NCBI RefSeq assembly: GCF_010468565.1
Contig: NZ_WUEG01000007.1
Span: 144,137 to 208,136, forward strand
Length of the DNA stretch: 64,000 bases
Direction: 5' to 3'
Origin: Allomuricauda sp. TY007
GTDB taxonomy: Bacteria > Bacteroidota > Bacteroidia > Flavobacteriales > Flavobacteriaceae
Shown here: one piece after another, positions 12,153 to 21,812 of the stretch
Layout of the letters: each line of letters opens with the position of its first letter
How positions within the stretch are numbered: position 1 is the first letter of the stretch
Translations under genes and position numbers: made by a program
Notes under the pieces: generated by a model
What the model was told of the DNA's origin: nothing
Databases searched by the model: none
Seen by the model: only the letters and a program-made list of their open reading frames with translations

Positions 12153-12698
12153 ATGACCTACTTAGTTATTATTGTGCTGGTCTTTTTGTTGCTCTTCATA
12201 TTTATATACAACAATCTGGTCAGCAAAAAGAACAAGACCGAAGAAGCCTACAGCAGCATTGACGTAATGCTGAAGAAAAGAACAGACCTGGTTCCACAGC
12301 TTGTAACTACCGTAAAAGGCTACATGAAACACGAGAAACAAATCCTGACGGACATTACGAAGTTAAGACAGCAAATCGTTGATCAAAAGGTGGACGATCG
12401 TGAGAGAATACAGCTCGAAGACCAGTTGGGCGACAAATTGGGCAAACTCCAAGTAACCGTTGAGGCCTACCCAGACCTCAAGGCCAGTGAAAACTTTCTT
12501 GTGTTGCAAAGCAGTTTGAATGAAGTGGAAGAGCAACTTTCTGCCTCAAGACGATCCTACAATGCAGCGATATATGCTTTCAATACTGCTTTGGACATGT
12601 TCCCATCCAATATAGTTGCCAAATTGATGGGGTACACCCCGAAAACAATGTTCATTATTGATCCTTCGGATGCCGAAGTCCCTAAAATTTCAATCTAA
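12153..12698 (+). CDS. lemA: LemA family membrane protein
   Basis: This is a 181-residue LemA-family protein. An N-terminal membrane helix spans residues 2-22, followed by N-LVSKKNKTEEAYSSIDVMLKKR, the hallmark of the family, in which a short outward N-terminus precedes a helical cytoplasmic or periplasmic domain. DLVPQLVTTVKGYMKHE and the later ENFLVLQSSLNEVEEQLS and SRRSYNAAIYAFN segments match the conserved helices. The cellular role of LemA is not settled. The following DUF3137 gene begins 12 bases after it; LemA plus DUF3137 is a recurring pair, so an envelope-associated complex is likely. Confidence 0.92.
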   Translation: MTYLVIIVLVFLLLFIFIYNNLVSKKNKTEEAYSSIDVMLKKRTDLVPQLVTTVKGYMKHEKQILTDITKLRQQIVDQKVDDRERIQLEDQLGDKLGKLQVTVEAYPDLKASENFLVLQSSLNEVEEQLSASRRSYNAAIYAFNTALDMFPSNIVAKLMGYTPKTMFIIDPSDAEVPKISI

Positions 12699-12710
12699 AA
12701 CCAGATTTAT

Positions 12711-13841
12711 ATGATGGACTTTAGCAGCATTAAAAAACAACTGCTCCCCTTGCTGGAAAAGGCTGAACCACTTAGAAGAAAGTATCGCAAATATAAAGCA
12801 GCAACCTCTCTTGCCATGCTTTTGTTTTTAGGCAGTATAATAGTTCTTCCCATTTTTATGTACTTCTTCAATTACCAATTTACCGAATGGGCCAGAGGGT
12901 TGAACGAAAAAGAAATTTGGCTCACATCCCTGCAAATGCCAATGTTTTTTTTGATTGGTGTTTTCTATGTTATCTATGCCATGGCCAACTCCCAAAAAAG
13001 AAAATACATGGCTATTGAGAAAGAAATCCTGGAAACCCTTTTGGAAAAAATTGTGCCCACATTCCATTTTGATGCAAACAAACAGATTGATGCCCGGGAA
13101 ATCGCAAACAGTGAACTGCTGGCACAGCACAATCCATTTGTAAAGGACCAAAGTCTAAACCAAGTCTACAATATGAACCAAGGAGTGCTCTCTGGAAAAG
13201 TGGGCAGTACTTCCATTTCCATGGGGAATGTTAAGACAGTTGGGCTACAAGTTAGCCCCTACCTTATGTACATTCCCTTCTATGCACACATATACATGAC
13301 GTACACCTACCTAAAACCTTGGTTAACAAAAGAGAAAAGTATCGACGAAATGGGAAGCGGCTTTACTGGAATGTTCGCCACTATGGATTTCAATAAAAAA
13401 TTCAATGGTACCACCGTTGTTCTCCCTGATCAATATGAAAAGAGGATTGGATACATGGCCAAGACCCTACAATCCATGAACTTGGGACGAGACCAATTGG
13501 TGAACATGGAAGATACCGAGTTCGAAAATGAATTTGTGGTGTACAGTACCGACCAGACGGAAGCCCGTTACATTCTGTCGCCCTCATTGATGCGGCGAAT
13601 CACAGCTTTCAAGAAAAAGGTGGGAAGCCAAGTGTTTATGTCCTTCAAGAACGATAAACTTTACATGGCAGTACAATTGCCCTATGGTTTTCTGAGCTTA
13701 CGGCAAAACCAAAATTTGGTCACCTCCAATGTACTTGAACTTTTCTATGAAGATATTACAACGGCCATCGGCATTGTGGAAGATCTTAACTTGAATACTA
13801 AGATTTGGAAAAATGATGCATCTCTTTTTCCAAAAAAATAA
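12711..13841 (+). CDS. DUF3137 domain membrane protein, copy 1
   Basis: This 376-residue protein belongs to the DUF3137 family, whose function is unknown. Two membrane segments lie near residues 33-53 and 78-98, followed by a large soluble domain with GSGFTGMFATMDFNKKFNG, VLPDQYEKRIGY and the ST-DQTEARYILSPSLMRRI block. It lies 12 bases after lemA in an operon. The start could be the ATG at 12711 or the next one at 12714, which matches the paralogue's MDFSSIKKQ. The end reads IWKNDASLFPKK, longer than the paralogue. DUF3137 proteins often accompany LemA, which suggests a joint envelope role. Confidence 0.88.
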   Translation: MMDFSSIKKQLLPLLEKAEPLRRKYRKYKAATSLAMLLFLGSIIVLPIFMYFFNYQFTEWARGLNEKEIWLTSLQMPMFFLIGVFYVIYAMANSQKRKYMAIEKEILETLLEKIVPTFHFDANKQIDAREIANSELLAQHNPFVKDQSLNQVYNMNQGVLSGKVGSTSISMGNVKTVGLQVSPYLMYIPFYAHIYMTYTYLKPWLTKEKSIDEMGSGFTGMFATMDFNKKFNGTTVVLPDQYEKRIGYMAKTLQSMNLGRDQLVNMEDTEFENEFVVYSTDQTEARYILSPSLMRRITAFKKKVGSQVFMSFKNDKLYMAVQLPYGFLSLRQNQNLVTSNVLELFYEDITTAIGIVEDLNLNTKIWKNDASLFPKK

Positions 13842-13916
13842 GCTTTAACCATTTGCATTTGATGCTACATTGGAGATTCTCTTCACAACAAACCAATCTA
13901 AAACTAGCTTGGCACC

Positions 13917-15020
13917 ATGGACTTCAGCAGCATTAAAAAACAACTGCTCCCCTTGCTGGAAAAGGCCGAACCGCTTAGAAAAAAATATTATTGGTATAAA
14001 GTAATAGGTTCCATCTCTGTGCCCCTTATATTCTTGGGAACAATAACCTATCCTCTTTTTTGGGGTCCGTTTAATGATAAACTGGCCGAATGGGCTTCAA
14101 CCATGCCAAAAAATGTGCCATGGTATGAGTTCATTCAAACATTAATAACTTTTATTTGTGGCACTTGTTATTTCATTTTTGCAAAATCCTACCTCCTAAG
14201 AAAAAAATATCTGACCGTGGAAAAGCAAATCCTGCGGACACTTCTGAAAAAAATTGCCCCTACGTTTCGATTTAACCCAAAAAAACAAATCAATATCCAT
14301 GAAATCGCAAACAGCGAATTGCTGGCAAAACACAATCCTTTTGTAAAGGTAAAATCAAAGAAGCAAACCTACAATATGAACCGGGGAGTGCTCACCGGAA
14401 AAGTGGGTAGTATTTCTATTTCCATGGGAAATGTGAAGATTATTGGGACACAAATCAATCCTTACCTTATGTACATTCCTCTCTTTTTACAACTTTATAT
14501 GGCGTATACCCATTTAAGGCCTTGGTTCAAAAAAAAGAGCAGTATCGAGGAAATGGGAAGTAGTTTTACAGGAATGTTCGCCATTATGGATTTCAACAAA
14601 AAATTCAATGGCAGCACCATTGTACTGCCCGATCAATATGAAAAAAGGATTGGGTATATGGCCAAGACACTACAGTCCATGAACCTCAACCGGAACCAGT
14701 TGGTGAATATGGAAGATACCGAGTTCGAAAATGAATTTGTGGTTTATAGCACCGACCAAACGGAAGCCCGTTACATCCTATCGCCCTCATTGATGCGACG
14801 AATCGCAGCTTTCAAGAAAAAAGTGGGAGGCTCAGTGCTCATGTCCTTCAAGAACAATAAACTCTATATGGCGGTACAAATTCCCCATGGTTTTCTGAGT
14901 TTACGGCTAAATCAAAATTTGGTCACCTCCAATGTACTCGAACTTTTTTATGAAGATTTTGTAATGGCCATCGACATTGTGGATGACCTCAACCTAAATA
15001 CTAAAATTTGGAAAAAATGA
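13917..15020 (+). CDS. DUF3137 domain membrane protein, copy 2 (tandem duplicate)
   Basis: This 367-residue protein is a close paralogue of the gene just upstream, sharing the start MDFSSIKKQLLPLLEKAEPL and the block NMEDTEFENEFVVYSTDQTE. The N-terminal membrane region is more divergent than the soluble domain. The copy ends at IWKK: relative to copy 1 an extra A in the run after TGG shifts the frame into TGA, and the old tail plus the sequence TAAGCTTTAACCATT persists downstream as non-coding DNA. The duplication therefore included 3' flanking DNA. The frame is otherwise intact, so the protein is probably functional. Confidence 0.87.
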   Translation: MDFSSIKKQLLPLLEKAEPLRKKYYWYKVIGSISVPLIFLGTITYPLFWGPFNDKLAEWASTMPKNVPWYEFIQTLITFICGTCYFIFAKSYLLRKKYLTVEKQILRTLLKKIAPTFRFNPKKQINIHEIANSELLAKHNPFVKVKSKKQTYNMNRGVLTGKVGSISISMGNVKIIGTQINPYLMYIPLFLQLYMAYTHLRPWFKKKSSIEEMGSSFTGMFAIMDFNKKFNGSTIVLPDQYEKRIGYMAKTLQSMNLNRNQLVNMEDTEFENEFVVYSTDQTEARYILSPSLMRRIAAFKKKVGGSVLMSFKNNKLYMAVQIPHGFLSLRLNQNLVTSNVLELFYEDFVMAIDIVDDLNLNTKIWKK

Positions 15021-15060
15021 TACACCCCTTTTTCCAAAAAATAAGCTTTAACCATTAATT

Positions 15061-15093
15061 TTGATGCTGATCACTTAATTTCAAATACTTTTG
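15061..15093 (+). promoter_or_regulatory. candidate promoter of ftsE
   Basis: TTG followed after 22 bases by TACTTTTG, an exact TAnnTTTG match, 21 bases before the ftsE ATG. Confidence 0.5.
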
Positions 15094-15114
15094 TGTAGCT
15101 TTTGAATTGAAATT

Positions 15115-15798
15115 ATGCCCGAAACCATTGTTAAATTACAAAACGTAGCCGTATTCCAAAACGAGAACTTGGTTCTCAACAATATTGACCTTGAGGTAAA
15201 AAAAGGGGAATTTGTTTATGTAATAGGAAAAACCGGTAGCGGGAAAAGTAGTTTTATGAAAACGCTTTATGCCGACCTTCCCCTAAAACAAGGCACCGGG
15301 CAAGTAGTGGATTTTGACCTGAAAACACTCAAAGAAAAAGATATTCCCTTTTTACGCAGAAAACTGGGTATTGTTTTTCAGGACTTCAAGTTACTGCCAG
15401 ACCGAAACGTGAACAACAATCTACAATTTGTTTTAAAAGCAACGGGATGGACCGATTCTAAAAAAATGGACGAAAAAATAGAGGAGGTACTGAACAAGGT
15501 AGGCATGAAAACCAAAGGTTTTAAGTTTCCGCACGAACTTTCTGGCGGCGAACAACAACGCATTGCCATTGCCCGTGCTCTATTGAACGACCCAGAACTT
15601 ATTTTGGCAGATGAGCCCACGGGTAATTTGGACCCACAGACCAGTGTAGAGGTCATGAAAGTATTACAGGATATCAATCAGAACGGAAGAACCATCATTA
15701 TGGCTACGCATGATTACGCCTTGATTTTGAAATATCCGCACAAAACCCTGAAATGTGATGGCAGTAAAGTTTTTGAAGTCATTCAAAAAGCGATATAA
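15115..15798 (+). CDS. ftsE: FtsE-like cell-division ABC transporter ATPase
   Basis: This 227-residue cytoplasmic ABC ATPase has Walker A GKTGSGKS (residues 38-45), the Q-loop FQDFKLLPD, signature [15 protein letters not shown], Walker [13 protein letters not shown] and the H-loop THDY. The [12 protein letters not shown] string and short length are typical of FtsE, which pairs with the membrane protein FtsX to activate peptidoglycan hydrolases during division. FtsX is not beside it, which is common in Bacteroidota. LolD-type or macrolide-exporter ATPases are the nearest alternatives. It appears monocistronic with its own promoter. Confidence 0.88.
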   Translation: MPETIVKLQNVAVFQNENLVLNNIDLEVKKGEFVYVIGKTGSGKSSFMKTLYADLPLKQGTGQVVDFDLKTLKEKDIPFLRRKLGIVFQDFKLLPDRNVNNNLQFVLKATGWTDSKKMDEKIEEVLNKVGMKTKGFKFPHELSGGEQQRIAIARALLNDPELILADEPTGNLDPQTSVEVMKVLQDINQNGRTIIMATHDYALILKYPHKTLKCDGSKVFEVIQKAI

Positions 15799-15893
15799 TC
15801 ATCAAAAAACACATATAGCTCATTGATTTTCAATGCAATTACCTGATCACCAAAAGTTTTTGTTACTTTGTTCAAACTAATATTGCTTCCTAT

Positions 15894-16652
15894 ATGGAAA
15901 TTCTTGGTATAGATATAGGCGGATCGGGCATAAAAGGTGCCTTGGTAAACGCCGAAACCGGTGAAATGTTGACCGAACGTTTTCGAATTCCAACCCCAAA
16001 ATCAAAAAAACCAAAAGACATGGCCAAAGTGGTGGCCGAAATTGTGGAACACTTTAATTATAAAGGCCCTGTGGGCTGTGGCTTTCCATCCATCGTCAAA
16101 AACGGGATATGTAAATCTCCGGGAAACTTAGACCCAAGTTGGGTTGGCGTAAATATTGATGAACTTTTTACCGAATACACTGGCAATGAATTTACTGTTT
16201 TGAATGATGCCGATGCTGCTGGATATGCCTCTATGAACTATGGGGTAGGCAAAGGAAAAGATGGATTGGTGGTTATGATCACTATCGGAACAGGACTGGG
16301 TAGCGGCGCTTTTTACAACGGCATACTTATCCCCAATTTTGAATTGGGCCAGATTCCTTACAAGAAATTTAAGAAGATTGAAAAATGGGCAGCTGCGTCT
16401 GCCAAAGAAAAAGAAGATCTCAGTTTTAAAAAATGGGGCAAACGCTTCAATAAGTTTTTAAAATTGGTAGAACTTATTGTTTGTCCAGACCTTATAATCG
16501 TTGGGGGCGGAACCTCCAAAAAATGGGAGGAATTCAGTCATCACATCAAAATTGAGACTAATGTGGTAAAGGCCGAACTTATGAACCACGCCGGAATTAT
16601 TGGAGCTGCCGTATCTTGTTTACGTGAGCAACACCACGGGCATTTGCACTAA
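15894..16652 (+). CDS. ppgK: polyphosphate glucokinase (ROK family)
   Basis: This 252-residue ROK-family kinase phosphorylates glucose using inorganic polyphosphate, and often also ATP. The N-terminal phosphate-binding loop [14 protein letters not shown] is at residues 4-17. The family-typical [19 protein letters not shown] lies near residue 101 and the second phosphate loop [10 protein letters not shown] near 129. The [21 protein letters not shown] region and [11 protein letters not shown] near 200 match the actinobacterial PPGK pattern closely, which is why polyphosphate glucokinase is preferred over a generic ROK glucokinase. The usual ROK zinc-cysteine motif is absent, as in PPGK. It is a single gene with no clear partner. 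Confidence 0.88.
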   Translation: MEILGIDIGGSGIKGALVNAETGEMLTERFRIPTPKSKKPKDMAKVVAEIVEHFNYKGPVGCGFPSIVKNGICKSPGNLDPSWVGVNIDELFTEYTGNEFTVLNDADAAGYASMNYGVGKGKDGLVVMITIGTGLGSGAFYNGILIPNFELGQIPYKKFKKIEKWAAASAKEKEDLSFKKWGKRFNKFLKLVELIVCPDLIIVGGGTSKKWEEFSHHIKIETNVVKAELMNHAGIIGAAVSCLREQHHGHLH

Positions 16653-16868
16653 TTTTTAGGGTTCAGGATTTTAGGAGTCAAGGTTTCCACTGTTATTTGA
16701 TGCTGAGCTAATGGTTTGACATGAATTACACGAATTTCTCCAATAATCTATTTTGTCAGGAAGATTCAATTGTTATTCTTAGATTTCTCGCTCCTGATGA
16801 TTGAAATTGTAAAGGTTAACTAAAAATTATTCTTAATAAACAAGGTGAATGAATGACCTATTACAAAT

Positions 16869-16984
16869 TAGATTTCTCACGTTCGTTCGAAATGACGTAG
16901 CATTTGTCATTTCGAAATGAGAAACGCAGTGACAATTGAGAAATCTATTTGTGTTTGGGATTTCTCATATTCATTCGAAATGAC
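16869..16984. repeat. cluster of REP-like inverted repeats
   Basis: Units AGATTTCTC...TTCGAAATGAC and its complement GTCATTTCGAAATGAGAAA...GAAATCT face each other, and a third unit (ATTTCTC...TTCGAAATGACA) follows. This architecture is typical of mobile palindromic repeats mobilised in trans; none of the window's genes is an obvious RAYT transposase. Confidence 0.55.
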
Positions 16985-17015
16985 ACAAACCACCAAAAAG
17001 ACAACCAAGAACTAT

Positions 17016-17056
17016 CAAAAAAAGAAAAGCGAATGAAGTATGCTACTCCATCCGCT
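17016..17056 (-). terminator. rho-independent terminator of typA
   Basis: Read on the minus strand, AGCGGATGGAGTA pairs imperfectly with TACTTCATTCGCT and is followed by TTTTCTTTTTTT. It lies 27 bases after the typA stop. Confidence 0.75.
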
Positions 17057-17083
17057 TTATGCAAATGTCAAATTGAATTATAT

Positions 17084-18883
17084 CTAAACTACCTTGTTTC
17101 TTTTTCTATCCACTTCTTTTAGGTAGATTTTTCTAATCCTCAAGTGGTTTGGCGTTACCTCAACGTATTCATCCTTTTGGATGTATTCCAAAGCTTCTTC
17201 CAAGGAAAACTTGATAGCTGGCACAATCTTGGCCTTATCATCAGCCCCGGAAGAACGGACATTGGATAGTTTTTTGGTCTTTGTAACGTTCACTGTCATA
17301 TCATCCTGACGGGAGTTCTCTCCAATTACCTGGCCTTCATAAATATCTTCTCCCGGGTCCACAAAGAATTTACCCCTATCCTGAAGTTTGTCAATAGAAT
17401 AAGGAATCGCAGTTCCGTTTTCCATAGACACCAAAGAACCATTCAATCGCTGTGGAATATCACCTTTTAAGGGTTGATACTCCAAAAATCGGTGCGCCAT
17501 AATGGCCTCACCTGCCGTAGCTGTCAACAATTGGTTCCTAAGACCGATGATTCCTCTGGAAGGGATGATGAATTCACAAACCATTCGGGAACCTCTGGCT
17601 TCCATACTGGTCATTTCACCTTTTCTGATGGATACCATCTCAACAGCTTTTCCCGATACTTCTTCCGGCAAATCAATGGTCAAGTTTTCCACAGGCTCAC
17701 ATTTTACACCATCAATCTCCTTAATAATTACTTGTGGCTGTCCAATCTGAAGCTCGTAACCTTCCCTACGCATGGTCTCGATCAATACGGAAAGGTGCAA
17801 TACCCCACGTCCGTATACCAAGAATTTATCGGCACTATCGGTTTCTTGAACGCGAAGTGCCAAGTTTTTCTCCAACTCCTTTTCCAAACGCTCCTTGATG
17901 TGACGGGAAGTAACAAACTTTCCATCCTTACCAAAAAACGGACTATCGTTAATGGTGAAAAGCATACTCATGGTAGGCTCATCAATAGCAATGGTCTTCA
18001 ATTTCTCGGGGTTTTCAATATCGGCAACGGTATCACCGATTTCAAATCCTTCCATACCAACAATCGCACAAATATCTCCTGCAGCTACTTCCTCAACTTT
18101 TAAGCGACCAAGACCTTCGAACGTATAAAGTTCTTTGATTCTGGTCTTCACAATGGAACCGTCTCTTTTTACCAAAGAAACCTGTTGTCCTTCACGAAGT
18201 TTACCTCTTTGCAATCTACCAATGGCAATTCTTCCGGTAAAAGAAGAAAAGTCCAGCGAAGTAATCAACATTTGGGTTGAGCCTTCTTGTGGTTTAAATT
18301 CCGGAACATGCTCAATGACCATGTCCAATAGTGGCTCAATATTCTCGGTTGGAGTTTTCCAATCCTCGCCCATCCAGTTGTTTTTTGCAGAGCCATAAAC
18401 GGTCGGGAAATCGAGTTGCCATTCTTCCGCACCCAATTCAAACATCAAATCGAACACTTTTTCGTGTACTTCCTCTGGGGTACAGTTTTCTTTATCAACT
18501 TTGTTGATAACCACGCAGGGCTTCAGACCAAGGTCGATTGCCTTTTGAAGCACAAAACGGGTCTGTGGCATTGGGCCTTCGAAGGCATCCACCAGTAATA
18601 AGACCCCATCGGCCATATTCAAAACACGCTCTACCTCACCACCGAAATCGGCGTGCCCAGGGGTATCTATAATATTAATTTTTGTGTCTTTGTAAACAAC
18701 GGAAACGTTTTTTGAAACGATGGTAATTCCGCGTTCCCGTTCCAGGTCGTTGTTGTCCAATATCAGGTCGCCTTTGTTCTCGTTATCACGGAACAACTGG
18801 CAATGGTACATAATTTTATCGACCAAGGTAGTCTTACCGTGGTCTACGTGCGCAATGATTGCAATGTTTTTGATTTTGGACAT
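17084..18883 (-). CDS. typA: translational GTPase TypA/BipA
   Basis: This ribosome-binding GTPase has 599 residues, the standard length. G1 is [13 protein letters not shown] (residues 11-23), the switch I region shows RERGITI, G3 is [12 protein letters not shown], and G4 is NKVDKE. The C-terminal half carries domain III/V motifs including [12 protein letters not shown] and the BipA-specific [20 protein letters not shown]. BipA binds 70S ribosomes, helps 50S assembly and matters for growth in cold or stress. The gene is single, with a terminator directly downstream. Confidence 0.97.
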   Translation of the reverse strand: MSKIKNIAIIAHVDHGKTTLVDKIMYHCQLFRDNENKGDLILDNNDLERERGITIVSKNVSVVYKDTKINIIDTPGHADFGGEVERVLNMADGVLLLVDAFEGPMPQTRFVLQKAIDLGLKPCVVINKVDKENCTPEEVHEKVFDLMFELGAEEWQLDFPTVYGSAKNNWMGEDWKTPTENIEPLLDMVIEHVPEFKPQEGSTQMLITSLDFSSFTGRIAIGRLQRGKLREGQQVSLVKRDGSIVKTRIKELYTFEGLGRLKVEEVAAGDICAIVGMEGFEIGDTVADIENPEKLKTIAIDEPTMSMLFTINDSPFFGKDGKFVTSRHIKERLEKELEKNLALRVQETDSADKFLVYGRGVLHLSVLIETMRREGYELQIGQPQVIIKEIDGVKCEPVENLTIDLPEEVSGKAVEMVSIRKGEMTSMEARGSRMVCEFIIPSRGIIGLRNQLLTATAGEAIMAHRFLEYQPLKGDIPQRLNGSLVSMENGTAIPYSIDKLQDRGKFFVDPGEDIYEGQVIGENSRQDDMTVNVTKTKKLSNVRSSGADDKAKIVPAIKFSLEEALEYIQKDEYVEVTPNHLRIRKIYLKEVDRKRNKVV

Positions 18884-18982
18884 AACCTAAATTTTAAGCC
18901 CGCAAAGATACTGCTATTTTTTGTTGTGCAACACACCTAAATGTTATTTTTATCTTATTGATTTAGTGCGAGTTCCAAAATT

Positions 18983-19522
18983 CTACCCCTTACTCACAAC
19001 CCAACCGAGCTTTAAGGCAAGAAAAATACCGAAGTTGCTTTCAAATTCATCAAAGAAATAACCGGGGCCAACCTCGAATCGAAATTGTAATCCTTTCTGA
19101 CCTGTACGCTGAAGACCGTACACAGCACCAACTCCCCCAAAATAATCGGAAACATGGTCCAAATCCCCGATTATCGCCTTACCTCCCTGAATGGCGATGG
19201 TGGGCGCAATATAGTTTCCGGTATTGCCAGAGACATTTTTTCCTCTTTCAAGCCGTCTTTCAAAATTATAGTAATGTCGGTATTGGAGCCTTCCAATGGG
19301 ATAAATACCGAATCCGTTATCCGTAAAACTAGACTCTACATAGGCAAAACCCATAGTAGCCTCTGCTGCAATAGTTGAGTTTTGAGAAATTCCTTGCTCA
19401 TAGATGATGCCTGGCAGCAACACATTCAGGGTAAGTTGATGGTTTTCAACATTCTTTGCGGATTGAGCAATTCCAATAGCTCCAATGGATAAACATAAAA
19501 GTAAAGAGGAAATAGTTTTCAT
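18983..19522 (-). CDS. small outer-membrane barrel protein, tandem paralogue 3
   Basis: This 179-residue secreted protein has a signal peptide ending IGIAQ. It shares a core with its two upstream neighbours: HQLTLNVLLPGIIYEQGI, RYRHYYNFERRLERG and NVSGNTGNYIAP, then a GLQRTGQKG-type motif and a final GWVVSKG strand. The pattern is that of an 8-10-strand barrel. The three genes are in tandem on the same strand with gaps of 54 and 65 bases and are probably co-transcribed in the order 20781 to 18983. The function is unknown. Confidence 0.78.
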   Translation of the reverse strand: MKTISSLLLCLSIGAIGIAQSAKNVENHQLTLNVLLPGIIYEQGISQNSTIAAEATMGFAYVESSFTDNGFGIYPIGRLQYRHYYNFERRLERGKNVSGNTGNYIAPTIAIQGGKAIIGDLDHVSDYFGGVGAVYGLQRTGQKGLQFRFEVGPGYFFDEFESNFGIFLALKLGWVVSKG

Positions 19523-19576
19523 AAATGGTTAGTTTTAATTTCCTCATCAACAATCAAATATTGTACCAGATAGAGG

Positions 19577-20134
19577 TTATAAACCAACACACCAACGCTT
19601 TTCGCTTATAATCCAACCTATACTCAAGTTTACCACAGGCTGAATGGTGCCTTTGAACGGCCCCACATAATACCCTGCCCCTGCATCTATAGAGAAACTA
19701 AAACCTGAATCATAACTGCGTTGAATACCATACACCAAACCACCGTAGCCGTGAACACCATCTACCAATCGTCCCTCGACCACTCGACTGCCTGGAGAAA
19801 AAATGGCCGCAGTTGGCGCAATATAATTGCCCGAATTTCCGTAAATAGATCTTCTGCGCCTTTCTCTACTATTTAAGTTGTGGTAATATCTGTTCTGAAT
19901 GGTTATGGCGGGGAAAAAATCGAAATCTTCCAAAGGTTGGGAACTCGCTGGCTCCAAAGCCGCTTGGTACGCCACCCGAATATCCAAAGTACTGTTTACG
20001 CCCAAAGCCATTTCGTACTCGACACCAGGATTGATGGCATTGAGCTTAAACTGACGGATTTCGCAGTTTGTACCGTATTGGGCATGTACAAAACATCCTG
20101 CGGACAGAAATGCCAAAAGTAGTAAGCGACGCAT
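19577..20134 (-). CDS. small outer-membrane barrel protein, tandem paralogue 2
   Basis: This 185-residue protein has a signal peptide ending CFVHAQ. Core segments IRQFKLNAINPGVEYEMAL, NRYYHNLNSRERRRRS and YGNSGNYIAPTAAIF are shared with the neighbours, followed by VYGIQRSYDSGFSF and GAGYYVGP strands. It is the middle gene of the three-gene tandem array. No enzyme motif is visible, so a structural or transport barrel is the likeliest reading. Confidence 0.78.
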   Translation of the reverse strand: MRRLLLLAFLSAGCFVHAQYGTNCEIRQFKLNAINPGVEYEMALGVNSTLDIRVAYQAALEPASSQPLEDFDFFPAITIQNRYYHNLNSRERRRRSIYGNSGNYIAPTAAIFSPGSRVVEGRLVDGVHGYGGLVYGIQRSYDSGFSFSIDAGAGYYVGPFKGTIQPVVNLSIGWIISEKRWCVGL

Positions 20135-20199
20135 TGTAGGTTAATTTGGTAATAATATAACCCAAACTTTATCAAAATAGTATGTTGTGATGCCTTTAT

Positions 20200-20781
20200 T
20201 TAATCAAGGTACGGGTCCCTTTTTTTGCGTTTTGTGGCCACCCATCCAAAAGTAAGGTTTATCAAAGGTCCATAACCATCGGGTACACCATCCCCTTTAT
20301 AATATCCAGCACCTATTTCCAAGTTAAAATTGAATCCTTTTTCGTAGGTACGTTGAATCCCGTAGACCATTCCGTAAAATCCAAGATTAAAATCGTCTGG
20401 ACCTTTCACATCCGTAGAAATTCGTAATTGCGAAAAGAAAATGGCCTGTGCGGCGGCAATGTAATTTCCCGAATTACCAGAAGTGTTTCTGTCCAGTCTT
20501 TCCCTTCTATTAAAATTATGGTAATAGCGGTATCGGTTATTGGATGCCAAACCGAACACGTAGCCTTCTTCATAAGTTGCAGTGGCCAAACCTAAGTTGG
20601 TAGAGATACTTTGGTTTTTAAAAATACCCAGCTCATAAGTAAAACCAGGGCTCAACAAATTCAATTTAAATTGATGGCGCTCTAAATGCGCCAAATCAAA
20701 AGTACCGCCCCGTTCCTGCCATTGTGCATGGGAAAAAGAAGAAATAAAACACAAGACAATAAAAACAAATTTATACTTCAT
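20200..20781 (-). CDS. small outer-membrane barrel protein, tandem paralogue 1
   Basis: This 193-residue protein has a signal peptide ending FSHAQ. It carries the array's conserved blocks: RHQFKLNLLSPGFTYELGI, RYRYYHNFNRRERLDRN, SGNSGNYIAAAQAIFF, VYGIQRTYEKGFNF and GAGYYKG. It is the first gene of the array and is divergent from kdsA. A basic tail (TKRKKRDPYLD) follows the last strand. The function is unknown; all three copies have intact frames, so they seem to be maintained. Confidence 0.78.
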   Translation of the reverse strand: MKYKFVFIVLCFISSFSHAQWQERGGTFDLAHLERHQFKLNLLSPGFTYELGIFKNQSISTNLGLATATYEEGYVFGLASNNRYRYYHNFNRRERLDRNTSGNSGNYIAAAQAIFFSQLRISTDVKGPDDFNLGFYGMVYGIQRTYEKGFNFNLEIGAGYYKGDGVPDGYGPLINLTFGWVATKRKKRDPYLD

Positions 20782-20831
20782 GGTTGATGGTTTAGTTGGA
20801 TAAATCTAAAAAGGATACCACCGTTTAATAG

Positions 20832-20839
20832 TATATTTG
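20832..20839 (+). promoter_or_regulatory. -7 box of kdsA
   Basis: TATATTTG matches TAnnTTTG exactly and lies 15 bases before the ATG, implying a very short leader. No good -33 element is apparent. Confidence 0.45.
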
Positions 20840-20854
20840 TGCAAACTTTAAGAA

Positions 20855-21673
20855 ATGGACATCACCAAAATTCCACAGATAAAACATACGGACAGCGATA
20901 ATTTTTTCTTGTTGGCAGGCCCTTGTGCCATTGAAGGCGAGGATATGGCCATGCGAATTGCTGAAAAGGTGGTCGGTATTACGGACAAACTGAACATCCC
21001 CTATGTGTTTAAAGGGAGTTTTAAAAAAGCGAACCGTAGCCGTATTGATTCCTTTACCGGGATTGGTGATGAAAAAGCCTTGAAAATTTTGAAAAAGGTC
21101 TCTGAGACCTTCGAGATTCCCACCATTACGGACATCCACCAAATTTCTGACGCTTCTTTGGCAGCCGAATATGTTGACGTGCTTCAAATCCCAGCTTTTT
21201 TGGTAAGACAGACCGACTTGGTCGTGGCTGCTGCCGAAACTGGAAAGGTGGTCAACTTGAAGAAAGGACAGTTTATGAGTCCCGAAAGTATGAAGCATGC
21301 CGTTGCCAAAGTAACGGATTCGGGCAACGAACAGGTTTGGATCACCGATCGTGGAACCATGTTCGGATACCAAGATATGATTGTGGATTTTCGAGGTGTG
21401 CCCACCATGAAACAGTATGCTCCTGTGGTTTTGGATGTTACCCACTCCCTACAACAGCCCAACCAATCTTCTGGAGTTACGGGTGGAAGACCTGCCTTGA
21501 TCGGAACCATGGCCCGAGCAGGAATCGCAGCAGGTGTTGACGGACTTTTTATGGAAACCCATTTTGATCCAGCCAATGCCAAAAGTGATGGCGCCAATAT
21601 GTTGGATTTAAGTTTATTGGATAAATTGTTGACCGATTTAACAGCCATCCGCAAGACCATCAATTCACTATAA
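20855..21673 (+). CDS. kdsA: 3-deoxy-8-phosphooctulonate synthase
   Basis: KdsA condenses phosphoenolpyruvate with arabinose 5-phosphate to make Kdo-8-phosphate for lipopolysaccharide. The protein has 272 residues, the usual size. Diagnostic segments are LAGPCAIEGEDM near residue 22, FKGSFKKANRSR near 53, TDIHQ near 94, the DVLQIPAFLVRQTDL stretch, KKGQFMSPE near 138 and VTHSLQQPN near 200, ending with GLFMETHFDPANAKSDG. The N-terminal position of the PEP-binding lysines and the Asn in FKKANRSR separate it from DAHP synthase. The gene stands alone, divergent from the barrel array. Confidence 0.96.
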   Translation: MDITKIPQIKHTDSDNFFLLAGPCAIEGEDMAMRIAEKVVGITDKLNIPYVFKGSFKKANRSRIDSFTGIGDEKALKILKKVSETFEIPTITDIHQISDASLAAEYVDVLQIPAFLVRQTDLVVAAAETGKVVNLKKGQFMSPESMKHAVAKVTDSGNEQVWITDRGTMFGYQDMIVDFRGVPTMKQYAPVVLDVTHSLQQPNQSSGVTGGRPALIGTMARAGIAAGVDGLFMETHFDPANAKSDGANMLDLSLLDKLLTDLTAIRKTINSL

Positions 21674-21745
21674 ATACGCTTTAAATTGTTAAAATTTTGA
21701 TTTCATAACTCTGTAAATCAATAATTTAAATCACTTACAAAAACT

Positions 21746-21770
21746 TTATTTATAATTAGTCTAAATATTT
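21746..21770. promoter_or_regulatory. possible Fur-like box 1
   Basis: An AT-rich imperfect palindrome containing AGTCTAAATA lies directly upstream of the -33 box of the receptor operon. Its half-site recurs inverted at 21813. The match to a Bacteroidota Fur box is from memory and imperfect. Confidence 0.35.
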
Positions 21771-21802
21771 TTTGCTTGATTTAGCAGTGGAACATACATT
21801 TG
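21771..21802 (+). promoter_or_regulatory. promoter of the TonB-receptor/PepSY operon
   Basis: TTTG (-33) is followed after 20 bases by TACATTTG, an exact -7 box. Transcription should begin near 21808, about 29 bases before the ATG. Confidence 0.6.
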
Positions 21803-21812
21803 CAGCTCAAAC

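Larger units (their letters stand above)
16653..17083. other. intergenic region with REP-like repeats
   Basis: No gene is seen in these 431 bases. The stretch 16862-16985 holds three related units built on AGATTTCTCACGTTCGTTC and GAAATGACG, in opposite orientations (16869-16895, 16908-16950 and 16960-16984), forming a long imperfect inverted repeat. They resemble the 'TGTCATTTCGA...GAGAAA' repeat also present inside the RNA candidate at 34562-34585. The typA terminator occupies the right end. Confidence 0.6.

Noticed and set aside
20825..21445. Long open frame on the strand opposite kdsA (206 codons)
   Set aside because: It is a shadow frame; kdsA has all family motifs and the antisense product has no signal, domain or sensible composition.
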